A program made the position numbers and the translations under genes. This document shows positions 24,258 through 32,663 of a stretch of DNA of 64,000 nucleotides, one piece after another. Where the stretch lies: assembly GCF_007003975.1 (NCBI RefSeq), contig NZ_VFTC01000001.1:434001-498000 (forward strand), in the 5' to 3' direction. The number at the start of each line of letters is the position of its first letter. Positions within the stretch are counted from its first letter, which is position 1. The stretch is from Mesorhizobium sp. WSM4306 (lineage in GTDB: Bacteria > Pseudomonadota > Alphaproteobacteria > Rhizobiales > Rhizobiaceae). The notes under the pieces are model-generated. The model saw only the letters and a program-made list of their open reading frames with translations. It did no database searches and was not told where the DNA came from.

Positions 24258-24965
24258 TTACGGGTTCAAGGCGGTGATCCGCTCGGCAACCAGCCGCTGC
24301 AGCCGCCACAGATGGCGGTCGTGAATGCCGCGCGCCTCCAGATTCTTCACCGTGTTGTAGAGATAGTCGGCGCCCGACCCCCAGTGCCCGCAGGATGTAG
24401 CCAGCCTGTCGACGATCTTCGCCTCGTCGAGCGGGCCGGAATAGGTCAGGCCGTTGCGGTTGATGACGAAAGCCAGCGCCCTGAGCGGACCGGCCTCGCT
24501 TGCAAGCTTCAGCATGCGCGGCCGGTAACTTGTCGGCTTCAGCGTGACTTCGCGCCGGAACAGGCGGCCCAGCTGTTCTCGCCTGTTGTCATCCCTCAGC
24601 CGGAAGGCCACGCCTTTGCACTGTCCGCCGCTGTCGAGCGCCATCATCAGACCGGGGCTTTCCTTGGTGCCGCGCCAGCGCGTCATGTTCATGCAAAAGG
24701 ACCGGTGCCAGCCGCGCGCCAGTGCGACGCGATCCTCGACATAATCGATTTCCGGTTTCCAGATCAGCGAGCCATAGCCGAACAGCCACAGCGGCTCGGT
24801 GTCCGGAAGCTCGGCCTGCAATGTGTCGAGCAGCGCGTCGTAGTCGCCGTCGTCCATATGCGTCGCATCGGGGTCGGGTCCGCTGTCGCTGATCTCGCGC
24901 CAGCAGCGCGCCACCAGTTCCGGCGTAAGCGACATCTGTCGTGCGGCCAATTCGCGAATCCCCAT
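24258..24965 (-). CDS. Gamma-glutamylcyclotransferase, ChaC family
   Basis: A 235-residue protein. The substrate-binding loop LWLFGYGSLIWKPEIDY near residue 59-75 is the hallmark. Other conserved parts are GWHRSFCMNM and GLMMALDSGGQCKGVAFRL. ChaC proteins cleave glutathione into 5-oxoproline and Cys-Gly. It stands alone on the minus strand, divergent from the Rieske oxygenase with 103 bases between starts. The role here is likely glutathione turnover. Confidence 0.88.
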   Translation of the reverse strand: MGIRELAARQMSLTPELVARCWREISDSGPDPDATHMDDGDYDALLDTLQAELPDTEPLWLFGYGSLIWKPEIDYVEDRVALARGWHRSFCMNMTRWRGTKESPGLMMALDSGGQCKGVAFRLRDDNRREQLGRLFRREVTLKPTSYRPRMLKLASEAGPLRALAFVINRNGLTYSGPLDEAKIVDRLATSCGHWGSGADYLYNTVKNLEARGIHDRHLWRLQRLVAERITALNP

Positions 24966-25068
24966 GACCTGATATGATTATGCGCCGCGCCCGCAACCGG
25001 CAATGTCAGCCGTGATTGACAAACGATTTGCCGGGGTGTCGGCTGGCGTATCCTGCAGGAAGCCAGCC

Positions 25069-26232
25069 ATGCAACCCATTCCGAGCCAGCGCGACCCCTA
25101 TAAAGGTCTGACCCGGGCCGAGCCGACGCTGCCGTCCTCGGCTTATTGGGATACCGTTGCTTACCAGCGCGACCTCGACGCCATCTGGTACAAAAACTGG
25201 CTGCTCGTCTGCCGCGAGGCCGACCTCGCCCAGCCTTTGGCGTTCAGAACCTTCCGCGTCGGCACGCAGGAGATCGTCGTGCTGCGCGACGACACCGGGC
25301 AATTGCGCGCCTTTCACAACACCTGCCGACATCGCGGTTCGCAGCTTTGCCAGGAGAGCGAGGGCCGGTTGAAGGCGCGGCTCATCACCTGCCCCTACCA
25401 CGCCTGGTCCTATTCGCTGCGCGGCGATCTCGTGCGCGTTCCTTCGAAATCGCTGCCCGACGGTTTCGACAAGGCCGACCATCCGCTCTACCGGGTGGCG
25501 CTGTCGGTGTGGCGCGGTTTCGTCTTCGTCAACCTGCAGGAGGGTGCGGCGGGCTCGGCGCAGGCATCCTTCGATCCGGCATCCGGCAACCTCGGCAACT
25601 GGCCGCTGGAAACGCTGGTATCGGGCCATGTGCTGCGCAAGGTGATGAACTGCAACTGGAAGATCTTTTGGGAGAACTTCAACGAGTGCCTGCACTGCCC
25701 CGGCGTCCACAAGGACCTGTCGCGGCTGGTGCCAATCTACGGCCGCGGCCTGATGAGCCGGCATGACGACCCCGACTGGGTGCGCCATGCCGACAATGAC
25801 GCGCCGGAATTTTCCGGCGGCCTGCGCGCCGGCGCCGAGACCTGGTCGCGCGACGGCCAGACGCATGGTCCCATATTCACCGGCCTGACGCCGGCCGAAC
25901 GCGCAGCCGGCCAGACCTATGCCACCAACCTGCCGTCGATGTTCATCGTCGGCCATGTCGACTATGTCCGCACCGTGCGGCTGACACCGCTCGGCCCGGA
26001 ACAGACCGAACTCACCGCCGAATGGCTGTTCGCGCCCGAGGCGCTGGCTCAGACCGATATCGACAATGTCGTCGCCTTCGGCACCCAGGTGCTCGAGGAG
26101 GATGCCGCGATCTGCGAGGTCAACCAGAAAGGCCTGCGCTCGATGCGCCACCAGGCCGGCGTGCTGATGCCCGAGGAATATGACCTGCACCGCTTCCACA
26201 ACTGGGTGCGCGAACGGCATGCGGCGCTCTGA
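25069..26232 (+). CDS. Rieske non-heme iron oxygenase, alpha subunit
   Basis: A 387-residue ring-hydroxylating or N/O-demethylating oxygenase. The Rieske [2Fe-2S] site is CRHRGSQLC... with CPYHAWSY (about residues 85-115). The catalytic Fe(II) site is NFNECLHCPGVHKDL (about 202-216), with a late carboxylate ligand around residue 345. An ATG at 25069 with AGGA upstream gives a normal family N-terminus; the open frame begins 22 codons earlier. No reductase or ferredoxin gene is adjacent. Family members close to this type include betaine and stachydrine demethylases, which would fit the N-methyl genes nearby, but this is uncertain. Confidence 0.82.
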   Translation: MQPIPSQRDPYKGLTRAEPTLPSSAYWDTVAYQRDLDAIWYKNWLLVCREADLAQPLAFRTFRVGTQEIVVLRDDTGQLRAFHNTCRHRGSQLCQESEGRLKARLITCPYHAWSYSLRGDLVRVPSKSLPDGFDKADHPLYRVALSVWRGFVFVNLQEGAAGSAQASFDPASGNLGNWPLETLVSGHVLRKVMNCNWKIFWENFNECLHCPGVHKDLSRLVPIYGRGLMSRHDDPDWVRHADNDAPEFSGGLRAGAETWSRDGQTHGPIFTGLTPAERAAGQTYATNLPSMFIVGHVDYVRTVRLTPLGPEQTELTAEWLFAPEALAQTDIDNVVAFGTQVLEEDAAICEVNQKGLRSMRHQAGVLMPEEYDLHRFHNWVRERHAAL

Positions 26233-26478
26233 TCAAAGCGATTTCGGTAAGTAGCGCTAGGTGACGAAGCCGCAGACGGCCGCCAGCATGCTGGGCGTGG
26301 CGAACACCGATCCGTTCCCGGCAGAAAGCGAATTCGGTCAAAGGCCTTCCGCCCGCCGGCCTAAAGTGCCGGCTGATGCAGCATGCACGATACAGCCCGC
26401 AGGCAAGCCCGCACGGCCTTCTTTTGTCCGGTGCAACCGTGATAGTCGTCTTCAGGGGCTGAATCAGACTACGAGACC

Positions 26479-27480
26479 ATGAGCATCCAAACGCCGATCG
26501 CACCTGTTCCGGATCAATCGAAGCGTATCGCCGCCATCGACATCGTGCGCGGCGTCGCGCTGATCGCCATGGCCAGCTACCACTTCACCTGGGATCTCGA
26601 GAACTTCCATTACACCGATCCCGGCCTCACCGCCTTCGGCTGGTGGAAGATCTATGCGCGCTGCATCGCCTCGACCTTCCTGTTCCTGGTCGGCGTCAGC
26701 CTGTTCCTCGCCCATGGCAGGCAGATCCGCTGGAACGGCTTCTGGAAGCGCTTTGCCATGGTCGCGGTGGCGGCGGCCGCCATATCTGCAGTCACATACT
26801 TCGTGACGCCGGGCAGCTTCATCTTCTTCGGCATCCTGCACGAGATAGCGCTGGCCAGCCTGCTTGGTTTGCTGTTCCTGCGACTGCCGTCCTTGCTGAC
26901 GCTGGTCGTGGCGGCGGTGGTGATCGCAGCGCCCCTCTATCTCCGATCCGAGGCCTTCGATCATCCGGCGCTGTGGTGGGTCGGCCTGTCGGCGATCAAC
27001 CCGCGCTCCAACGACTATGTGCCGCTGTTTCCCTGGTTCGGCCCGGTGCTTGTCGGCATTGCGACGGCAAAGCTGGCGTCTACCACCGGCTTGCTGGCGC
27101 GGCTGGCGACGCTGACGCCGGGAAGCTGGGCCAAGCCGCTCACCTTCATCGGCCGCCACAGCCTGGCGTTCTACCTGATCCACCAGCCGCTGCTGTTCGG
27201 CTGTGTCTGGCTGTTCTCGCAAATCTCGCCGGCGCCGGTCGAGACACGGGAAGTGGTCTTCCTCAAGGAATGCCAGGTATCCTGCGAACAGCAGCGCGAC
27301 ACGGAGTTCTGCGCCAGCTATTGTGTGTGCATGCTGGACACGCTGCAAGGCGAGGCAGCATTCGACCGGCTCTATAATGGCGACCAGACCCTGGAGTTCA
27401 AAGCGCATCTCGCTGAACTCGCCGGCATCTGCACCGCCAAAACGGAGGAGAGCCCGATGACGCAGGGAGGGCAACAATGA
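26479..27480 (+). CDS. DUF1624 / heparan-alpha-glucosaminide N-acetyltransferase-like membrane protein
   Basis: A 333-residue multi-pass protein. It starts with the family signature RIAAIDIVRGVALIAMASYH (about 15-34), where the histidine is conserved, and has FLVGVSLFLAHGR near residue 70-82. About eight hydrophobic segments end near residue 250. The C-terminal tail (about 258-333) is unusual: hydrophilic, with six cysteines (ECQVSC, then EFCASYCVCM) within about 25 residues. It overlaps the next gene by ATGA. The acyl donor and substrate are unknown. Confidence 0.78.
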   Translation: MSIQTPIAPVPDQSKRIAAIDIVRGVALIAMASYHFTWDLENFHYTDPGLTAFGWWKIYARCIASTFLFLVGVSLFLAHGRQIRWNGFWKRFAMVAVAAAAISAVTYFVTPGSFIFFGILHEIALASLLGLLFLRLPSLLTLVVAAVVIAAPLYLRSEAFDHPALWWVGLSAINPRSNDYVPLFPWFGPVLVGIATAKLASTTGLLARLATLTPGSWAKPLTFIGRHSLAFYLIHQPLLFGCVWLFSQISPAPVETREVVFLKECQVSCEQQRDTEFCASYCVCMLDTLQGEAAFDRLYNGDQTLEFKAHLAELAGICTAKTEESPMTQGGQQ

Positions 27481-27983
27481 CCGACAAGCTTGCAAAACCC
27501 GGGCCGGCAAAACCCGGGCTACCGAAATCAGGGCTGATTCCCTGGCCGCCGCTGATCTACTGCGCCGCCATCGCCATCAGCATCGTGCTTGGCCTCTTCT
27601 ATCCCCTGCCCTGGATCGGCGATCTCCTGGGCGACCTGTTGTTCGCGGCCGGCTTTGTGGTGCTGTTTGCTGTCGCCGCCCTCTGGTTCACCGCCATCCG
27701 CGCCATGATGCGGGCCAGAACGACGATGAACCCCAACGGCGTGCCCGAGCATCTGGTCACGTCAGGCCCGTTCGGTGTCACCCGCAACCCGATGTATCTC
27801 GCCAACACGCTGATGCTCATCGGCGTCGCCTTTGTCTCGGGGATCGTATGGTTCCTGCCGCTGGCCCTGATCGCAGCCTTCGCCACCCAAAAGGTCGCGA
27901 TCGAAAAAGAGGAAAAAGTGCTGGCGGCCAAATTCGGCAAGAAGTACCGCGATTATGCGAAGCGGGTCAGGCGCTGGATCTGA
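27477..27983 (+). CDS. Isoprenylcysteine carboxyl methyltransferase (ICMT/PEMT) family protein
   Basis: A 168-residue membrane methyltransferase-like protein with three to four helices. The SAM-binding motif of the family, LVTSGPFGVTRNPMYLANTL (about 97-116), is clear and is followed by a helix and KEEKVLAAKFGKKYRDYAKRV at the end. It overlaps the DUF1624 gene, so the two are co-translated. The lipid or protein substrate is not known. Confidence 0.8.
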   Translation: MTDKLAKPGPAKPGLPKSGLIPWPPLIYCAAIAISIVLGLFYPLPWIGDLLGDLLFAAGFVVLFAVAALWFTAIRAMMRARTTMNPNGVPEHLVTSGPFGVTRNPMYLANTLMLIGVAFVSGIVWFLPLALIAAFATQKVAIEKEEKVLAAKFGKKYRDYAKRVRRWI

Positions 27984-28044
27984 GCCGGCGCGTGGTCGCC
28001 GGCAGGGGTCGCATGCCTTGGCGATTGGCAGGCACGCCCGTCTC

Positions 28045-28229
28045 TTCGTCATCCACGGGCGAAGCAAGGAGCGCAGCGACGCAGCGCAGACCCGAGGATC
28101 CATGCCGCGACGTTAAAGCGTTGCTACGATGCAGAATTCTGCACCGCTGCACTCCACAGCCAATGTCACGGAATGGATTCTAGGGTCTCCGCGACGGAGC
28201 TTCGCTCCTGCTTCGCCCTAGAATGACGA
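28045..28229. repeat. Mosaic inverted repeat, family B, copy 2
   Basis: A counterpart of the element at 18872-19055, with the same arms (GGGCGAAGCAAGGAGCG and CGGAGCTTCGCTCCTGC) and the same central TGCAGAATTCTGCA palindrome at 28130-28143. It lies between convergent genes. The 302-base gap holds nothing else recognisable. Confidence 0.75.
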
Positions 28230-28285
28230 GGTTCGGGAGACTCCGCTAACCTCCAACGTTTGCCGCTGAACCGCCCAGAGTCCGC

Positions 28286-28672
28286 TCAGGTATTCACACC
28301 CAGTTCCACCAACCGCTCGACGCAAGACTCCTCCGCCTGGTCGAGCTCCGCCAGCGTCTCCTCAAGATCCCGCCGCTTCTGCCTGAGATCCTCGCGCTTT
28401 TCCTCGATGCGCTTGATCATCAGGTTGAGTTGACCGACCTCGCCGGGCGGCTCCTTGTACATCTGGATGATTTCGCGGATTTCGTTGATCGAGAAGCCGA
28501 GCCGCTTTCCGCGCATGATCTGGCGGATCAGATGCCGATCCGAAGGTCGAAACAGCCTTGTGCGGCCGCGCCGCACCGGCTGCACCAGCCCCTCATCCTC
28601 GTAAAAGCGCAGTGTGCGCGTCGACACATCGAATTCGCGCGTCAGCTCGGTGATCGTATAGTATTCCCGCAT
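28286..28672 (-). CDS. MerR-family transcriptional regulator (LiuR-like)
   Basis: A 128-residue protein with the MerR helix-turn-helix EYYTITELTREFDVSTRTLRFY (about 3-24) followed by FRPSDRHLIRQIMRGKRLGF and a coiled-coil dimerisation helix (about 80-125). No metal-binding cysteine cluster is present. The sequence is close to LiuR-type regulators of branched-chain and fatty acid degradation in proteobacteria. The second of two adjacent ATGs has the better placed GGAG site. Its targets are not next to it. A candidate operator lies upstream. Confidence 0.83.
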   Translation of the reverse strand: MREYYTITELTREFDVSTRTLRFYEDEGLVQPVRRGRTRLFRPSDRHLIRQIMRGKRLGFSINEIREIIQMYKEPPGEVGQLNLMIKRIEEKREDLRQKRRDLEETLAELDQAEESCVERLVELGVNT

Positions 28673-28791
28673 CATTGCTCCAAATGCCGGAACATGAGTC
28701 AGCGGCCGCTGGCGCGGCACCTCCCCCAATTCCGATCAAACCCGCTCCATACCGGACTCGGCAGGAAACCCCGAGACAGCGTCGCACGGCA

Positions 28792-28807
28792 TTTACGTAA
28801 AAGTCAA
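28792..28807. promoter_or_regulatory. Candidate MerR/LiuR-type operator
   Basis: The sequence TTTACGTAAAAGTCAA is a 16-base imperfect dyad about 120 bases upstream of the MerR start. It resembles the LiuR-type consensus (TTGAC-TTTACGTAAA when read on the minus strand). Autoregulation is inferred. Confidence 0.45.
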
Positions 28808-28831
28808 TTGACAGAGCAATGCCTTGTTTCT

Positions 28832-30250
28832 TCAACGGATGGCGAACCACCAGGTCGCCAGTCCGAGAAAGGCGAAAAAGCCGACGACGTCGGTGACCGT
28901 GGTGACGAAAACCGCCGAGGCCACCGCCGGATCGATCTTGAAGCGGTCGAGCAGCAGCGGGATCAGGATGCCGGCGAGCGCTGCCACGAACATGTTGATG
29001 ATCATCGCGGCCGCAATGATGCCGCCCAGATTGGGATCGCGGAACCAGGCCGCCGCGACGATGCCGATCAGAACGGCGAAGATGATGCCGTTGATCGAAC
29101 CCACACCCATTTCACGGCGGATGATGCGTCCGGCATTGTAGATGTCGAGGTCTTTCGTCGCCAGCGCCCGCACGGTGACGGTCATGGTCTGCGACCCCGC
29201 ATTGCCGCCCATGCCCGCCACGATCGGCATCAGCACAGCCAGCGCCACGATATGCTCGATGGTGCGGTCGAACAGGCCGATCACCGAAGCCGCCAGGAAC
29301 GCCGTCAGCAGATTGACGAGCAGCCAGGGCACGCGCGAGCGCGAGGTCGACAAGATGCTGTCGGACAGCTCTTCGTCGCCGACGCCGCCCATGCGCAACA
29401 GATCTTCCTCGGCCTCCTGCTGGATGACGTCGACGACATCATCAATGGTCAGCACGCCAACCAGCCGCTCGTTCTCATCGACGACGGCGGCGGAGAGAAG
29501 ATCGTACTGCTCGAAATCCCGCGCCGCCTCTTCCTGGTCCATGGTGGCCGGGATGGCGTGACGCGTCTCGTGCATCACCTCTTCGACCTTGATCGCGCGC
29601 TTGGTGCGCAGGATCTGGTCGAGGTCGATAGCCCCGAGCAACTTGAAGCTCGGATCGATGACGAAGATCTGGCTGAAGCGGTCGGGGAGGTTCTTGTCCT
29701 CGCGCATGTAGTCGATGGTCTGGCCGATGGTCCAGAAGGGCGGCACCGCGACGAACTCGGTCTGCATGCGTCGCCCGGCCGATTCTTCCGGGTAGTCGAG
29801 CGAGCGGCGCAGCCTGATCCGCTCGGTGAACGGCAGTTGCGACAGGATATCGTCCTGGTCTTCCTTTTCGAGGTCCTCGAGAATGTAGACCGCGTCATCG
29901 GAATCGAGGTCCTGCACGCCCTGCGCGATCTGCTCGTTGGGCAGGTTGTCGACGATGTCGCGGCGGATCGCCTCGTCGACCTCGGTCAGCGCAGAAAAGT
30001 CGAAATCGGCGCCAAGCAGTTCGACCAAAGCGCGGCGCTGTTCGGGGTGCAGCGCCTCGATGAGATCGCCGAGCTCGGACTGGTGCAGGTCGTCGACTTC
30101 GCGCTTCAGCGTCAGCGTGTCGCGATCGGCGATCGCAGCGCCGATCTGCGCCAGGAACGACGACAGAACGACGCCGTCCTCGCCATAGATGTCGACGTGG
30201 GGATCGTCGGCGGCTTTGGCGCCGGTCGTTTGTTCGTCCTGGCTTTCCAC
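28832..30250 (-). CDS. mgtE: Magnesium transporter MgtE
   Basis: A 472-residue homodimeric Mg2+ channel. The N-terminal MgtE_N superhelical domain covers about 30-140 (DNLPNEQIAQGVQDLDSDDA). Two CBS domains follow at about 150-275 (FVIDPSFKLLGAIDLDQ, then LSAAVVDENERLVGVLTIDD). The pore domain with five helices is at about 290-470 and includes the family signature PIVAGMGGNAGSQTMTV. High internal Mg2+ should close the channel through the N and CBS domains. It is monocistronic here. A short relic of the ACCGGTTTT repeat lies upstream. Confidence 0.92.
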   Translation of the reverse strand: MESQDEQTTGAKAADDPHVDIYGEDGVVLSSFLAQIGAAIADRDTLTLKREVDDLHQSELGDLIEALHPEQRRALVELLGADFDFSALTEVDEAIRRDIVDNLPNEQIAQGVQDLDSDDAVYILEDLEKEDQDDILSQLPFTERIRLRRSLDYPEESAGRRMQTEFVAVPPFWTIGQTIDYMREDKNLPDRFSQIFVIDPSFKLLGAIDLDQILRTKRAIKVEEVMHETRHAIPATMDQEEAARDFEQYDLLSAAVVDENERLVGVLTIDDVVDVIQQEAEEDLLRMGGVGDEELSDSILSTSRSRVPWLLVNLLTAFLAASVIGLFDRTIEHIVALAVLMPIVAGMGGNAGSQTMTVTVRALATKDLDIYNAGRIIRREMGVGSINGIIFAVLIGIVAAAWFRDPNLGGIIAAAMIINMFVAALAGILIPLLLDRFKIDPAVASAVFVTTVTDVVGFFAFLGLATWWFAIR

Positions 30251-30644
30251 CAGCGCCTCCCGCCATCATCCCTTGGGAAAAGGTGTCCGTCAGGTCTAGA
30301 CCATGATCTTGAAAACTGGAAACCGGTTTTGGGTCCGGCGCTCAAGCAAAACTAGATAGGGCCGCAACACGATTCGACAATGCAAGCTGTCGCTCTAACG
30401 CACGGGAATTTCAAGCGAAACGCCCGCTTGGCGGTTGGCGTCATTTTGCCGTGAAGCGACCGTGCCGGCCACACCGGAACCCTGTCGTTGCCATCGAAAC
30501 AGCACGCGTTCCGGCTTGAGGCAGCGCGACAGCGCATGTCGCTGGGGAAAGAGCACCCCCGCACGGTTGGGGCAGAATTGTCATGATGCAGGTCCTGACA
30601 ACGGCCGGACCCGCCCAGGCCGTAACCAGAACAGCCGGAAGCCC
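30251..30644. other. Long intergenic region with partial ACCGGTTTT repeat
   Basis: No gene was found in these 394 bases between divergent mgtE and the LuxR-type regulator. At about 30302-30332 a copy of the core GATC..GAAAA.TGG.AACCGGTTTT is seen, related to the full palindrome at 44847-44895. Promoters for both neighbours must lie here, but none was clear. Confidence 0.45.
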
Positions 30645-31313
30645 TTGAAGATCAGGTCGCAGATAGAACCCAAGGTATCAGCGGAACGGCGCGTGCGCGT
30701 GGTCGTGGCCGAACGCAATCCGCTCGTCATATCGGCCTTGCGCGACATGCTGGACTGCGACGGGCGCTTCGAGCTCCTGGCCTGCGTGCAAAGCGGCAGG
30801 CATTTCCTCGAGCTGGCAGCGGAAGGCGAATTCGACGTCGCCGTCATCGGCTGGAAGCTCGCCGACATGGACGGCGCCGATGTGCTGGCCGAGGTTCACA
30901 GCCGCAAGCTCGGCGTGCGCATCGCAGTGTTCTCCAACGACCATGACATCGGCATTCTGAAGCAGTGCGTGCGGCTCGGAGCGCAGGGCTACTGCTTCCA
31001 GTTCGACGATCCCTCGATCATCTTCGAGACGATCCTGGCGGTCGCGCATGGCCGCATCTGCATCCCCTATATCGACATCAACAAGGTCAACGACACGCCC
31101 TTGTCGCAGCTAACCGTGCGCGAACGCGAGCTGCTGGCGGTGCTGTCCGACGGCTGGACCAATTTGCAGATCGCAACGCGGACCGGCATTTCCGAAAACA
31201 CCGTGAAGTATCACCTCAAGAATCTCTACGACAAGCTCGACGTCCGCAACCGGGCCATGGCTGTCGCCCTCTATTCGAGGGAAAGGCGCACCTCCAAGCA
31301 ACCTTTCGGGTAG
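30645..31313 (+). CDS. LuxR/NarL-type response regulator with degenerate receiver domain
   Basis: A 222-residue protein. The receiver-like domain covers about residues 10-125. The C-terminal LuxR helix-turn-helix (about 150-215) contains LTVRERELLAVLSDGWTN, then IATRTGISENTVKYHLKNLY. In the receiver, the usual acidic pair is replaced (VVVAERNPL) and the phospho-acceptor position reads VIGWKLADMDG, with Gly where Asp is expected. Phosphorylation in the canonical way is therefore unlikely. The TTG start at 30645 after GGAAG is the earliest sensible one, but is uncertain. It directly precedes the serine-cycle genes and is the likely regulator. Confidence 0.82.
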   Translation: MKIRSQIEPKVSAERRVRVVVAERNPLVISALRDMLDCDGRFELLACVQSGRHFLELAAEGEFDVAVIGWKLADMDGADVLAEVHSRKLGVRIAVFSNDHDIGILKQCVRLGAQGYCFQFDDPSIIFETILAVAHGRICIPYIDINKVNDTPLSQLTVRERELLAVLSDGWTNLQIATRTGISENTVKYHLKNLYDKLDVRNRAMAVALYSRERRTSKQPFG

Positions 31314-31353
31314 GGCAAGCACCGTGCCACCCGGGTAGGCCGATCGGGTAGGC
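31306..31353. promoter_or_regulatory. Three CGGGTAGG repeats ahead of sgaA
   Basis: CGGGTAGG occurs at about 31307, 31332 and 31345. The first copy includes the stop of the regulator gene. The last two are 13 bases apart. They lie 110-155 bases before sgaA and could be binding sites for an activator, possibly the adjacent LuxR-type protein. Confidence 0.35.
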
Positions 31354-31462
31354 CTTCCCCACCCGCACGCGTCGAGATGTTACCCGGCAAGGTGTTGTTG
31401 CCTTTAGCCGCCGAAACGAAACTCCCCATCACCGCTTTGCTGGATCAGGAGGAGTTCGCGAC

Positions 31463-32653
31463 ATGGCCGGTTTCACCCATCTTTTCATTCCAGGACCGAC
31501 CAATATCCCCGAGCAGGTCCGGCAGGCGATGAACCTGCCGATGGAGGATATGCGCGCCGCAACCTTCCCCGATCTGACTTTGCCGCTGTTCGAAGACATC
31601 AAGCGCGTCTTCAAGAACGAGACCGGCCGCGTCTTCATCTACCCCTCCTCCGGCACCGGCGCCTGGGAAGCGGCGATGACCAACGTGCTCAGCCCCGGCG
31701 ACCGCGTGCTGATGTCGCGCTTCGGCCAGTTCTCGCACCTGTGGGTCGACATGGCCGAGCGCCTTGGCTTCGAGGTCGATGTCATCGACTGCGAATGGGG
31801 AACCGGCGTGCCGCTGGAGCTCTATGCCGAGCGGCTGAAGGCCGACAAGGCGCACCGCATCAAGGCAATCTTCTGCACCCAGAACGAGACGGCGACCGGG
31901 GTAACCAGCGACGTCGCCGGCTGCCGCGCCGTGCTCGACGACGCCAAACACCCTGCTTTGCTCTTCGTCGACGGTGTCTCGTCGATCGGCTCGATCGACT
32001 TCCGCCAGGAAGAATGGGCCGTCGACTGCGCCGTCAGCGGTTCGCAGAAGGGTTTCATGATGCCTGCCGGCCTGGGTTTCCTGTCGGTCAGCAAGAAGGC
32101 GCTTGTCGCTTCGAGAACCGCCACCCATCGCCGCTGCTACTTCTCCTTCGAGGACATGATCCGCGCCAATGACGCCGGCTATTTCCCCTATACGCCGGCT
32201 ACGCAATTGCTGCGCGGCCTGCGCGCCTCGCTCGACCTCATCGCCGAGGAAGGGCTGGAGAACATCTTCGCCCGTCACCATCGCCTTGCCGAAGGCGTGC
32301 GCAAGGCGGTCGATGCCTGGGGCCTGAAACTCTGCGCCAAGGCGCCGAAATGGCATTCCGATACGGTCAGCGCCATTCTGGTGCCCGAAGGCATCGACAG
32401 CGGCGACGTCGTCAAGCGCGCCTACAAGACTTACCAGACCTCGCTCGGCGGCGGCCTCAACAAGGTGATGGGCAAGGTCTTCCGCATCGGCCATCTCGGC
32501 TGGCTGAACGAGGTGATGGTGCTGGCCTCGCTGTCGGCCGCCGAAATGACGCTGCTCGATTGCGGCGTCAGGCTGGCGCCCGGCTCCGGCGTCGGCGCCG
32601 CCATCCAGCATTTCCGCGCCTCGGCCGCCGTGCCGGTCGCCGAAGCCGCCTGA
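31463..32653 (+). CDS. sgaA: Serine-glyoxylate aminotransferase
   Basis: A 396-residue class V PLP aminotransferase. It opens HLFIPGPTNIPEQVRQAMN, has the YPSSGTGAWEAAMTN cofactor segment near residue 55-70 and the Schiff-base lysine in VSGSQKGFMMPAGLGF (about 190-205). It converts serine and glyoxylate into hydroxypyruvate and glycine, the entry step of the serine cycle. A strong AGGAGG lies ahead of the ATG. It is the first of six cycle genes, all on one strand with small gaps. Confidence 0.93.
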   Translation: MAGFTHLFIPGPTNIPEQVRQAMNLPMEDMRAATFPDLTLPLFEDIKRVFKNETGRVFIYPSSGTGAWEAAMTNVLSPGDRVLMSRFGQFSHLWVDMAERLGFEVDVIDCEWGTGVPLELYAERLKADKAHRIKAIFCTQNETATGVTSDVAGCRAVLDDAKHPALLFVDGVSSIGSIDFRQEEWAVDCAVSGSQKGFMMPAGLGFLSVSKKALVASRTATHRRCYFSFEDMIRANDAGYFPYTPATQLLRGLRASLDLIAEEGLENIFARHHRLAEGVRKAVDAWGLKLCAKAPKWHSDTVSAILVPEGIDSGDVVKRAYKTYQTSLGGGLNKVMGKVFRIGHLGWLNEVMVLASLSAAEMTLLDCGVRLAPGSGVGAAIQHFRASAAVPVAEAA

Positions 32654-32663
32654 GGAACCGACG

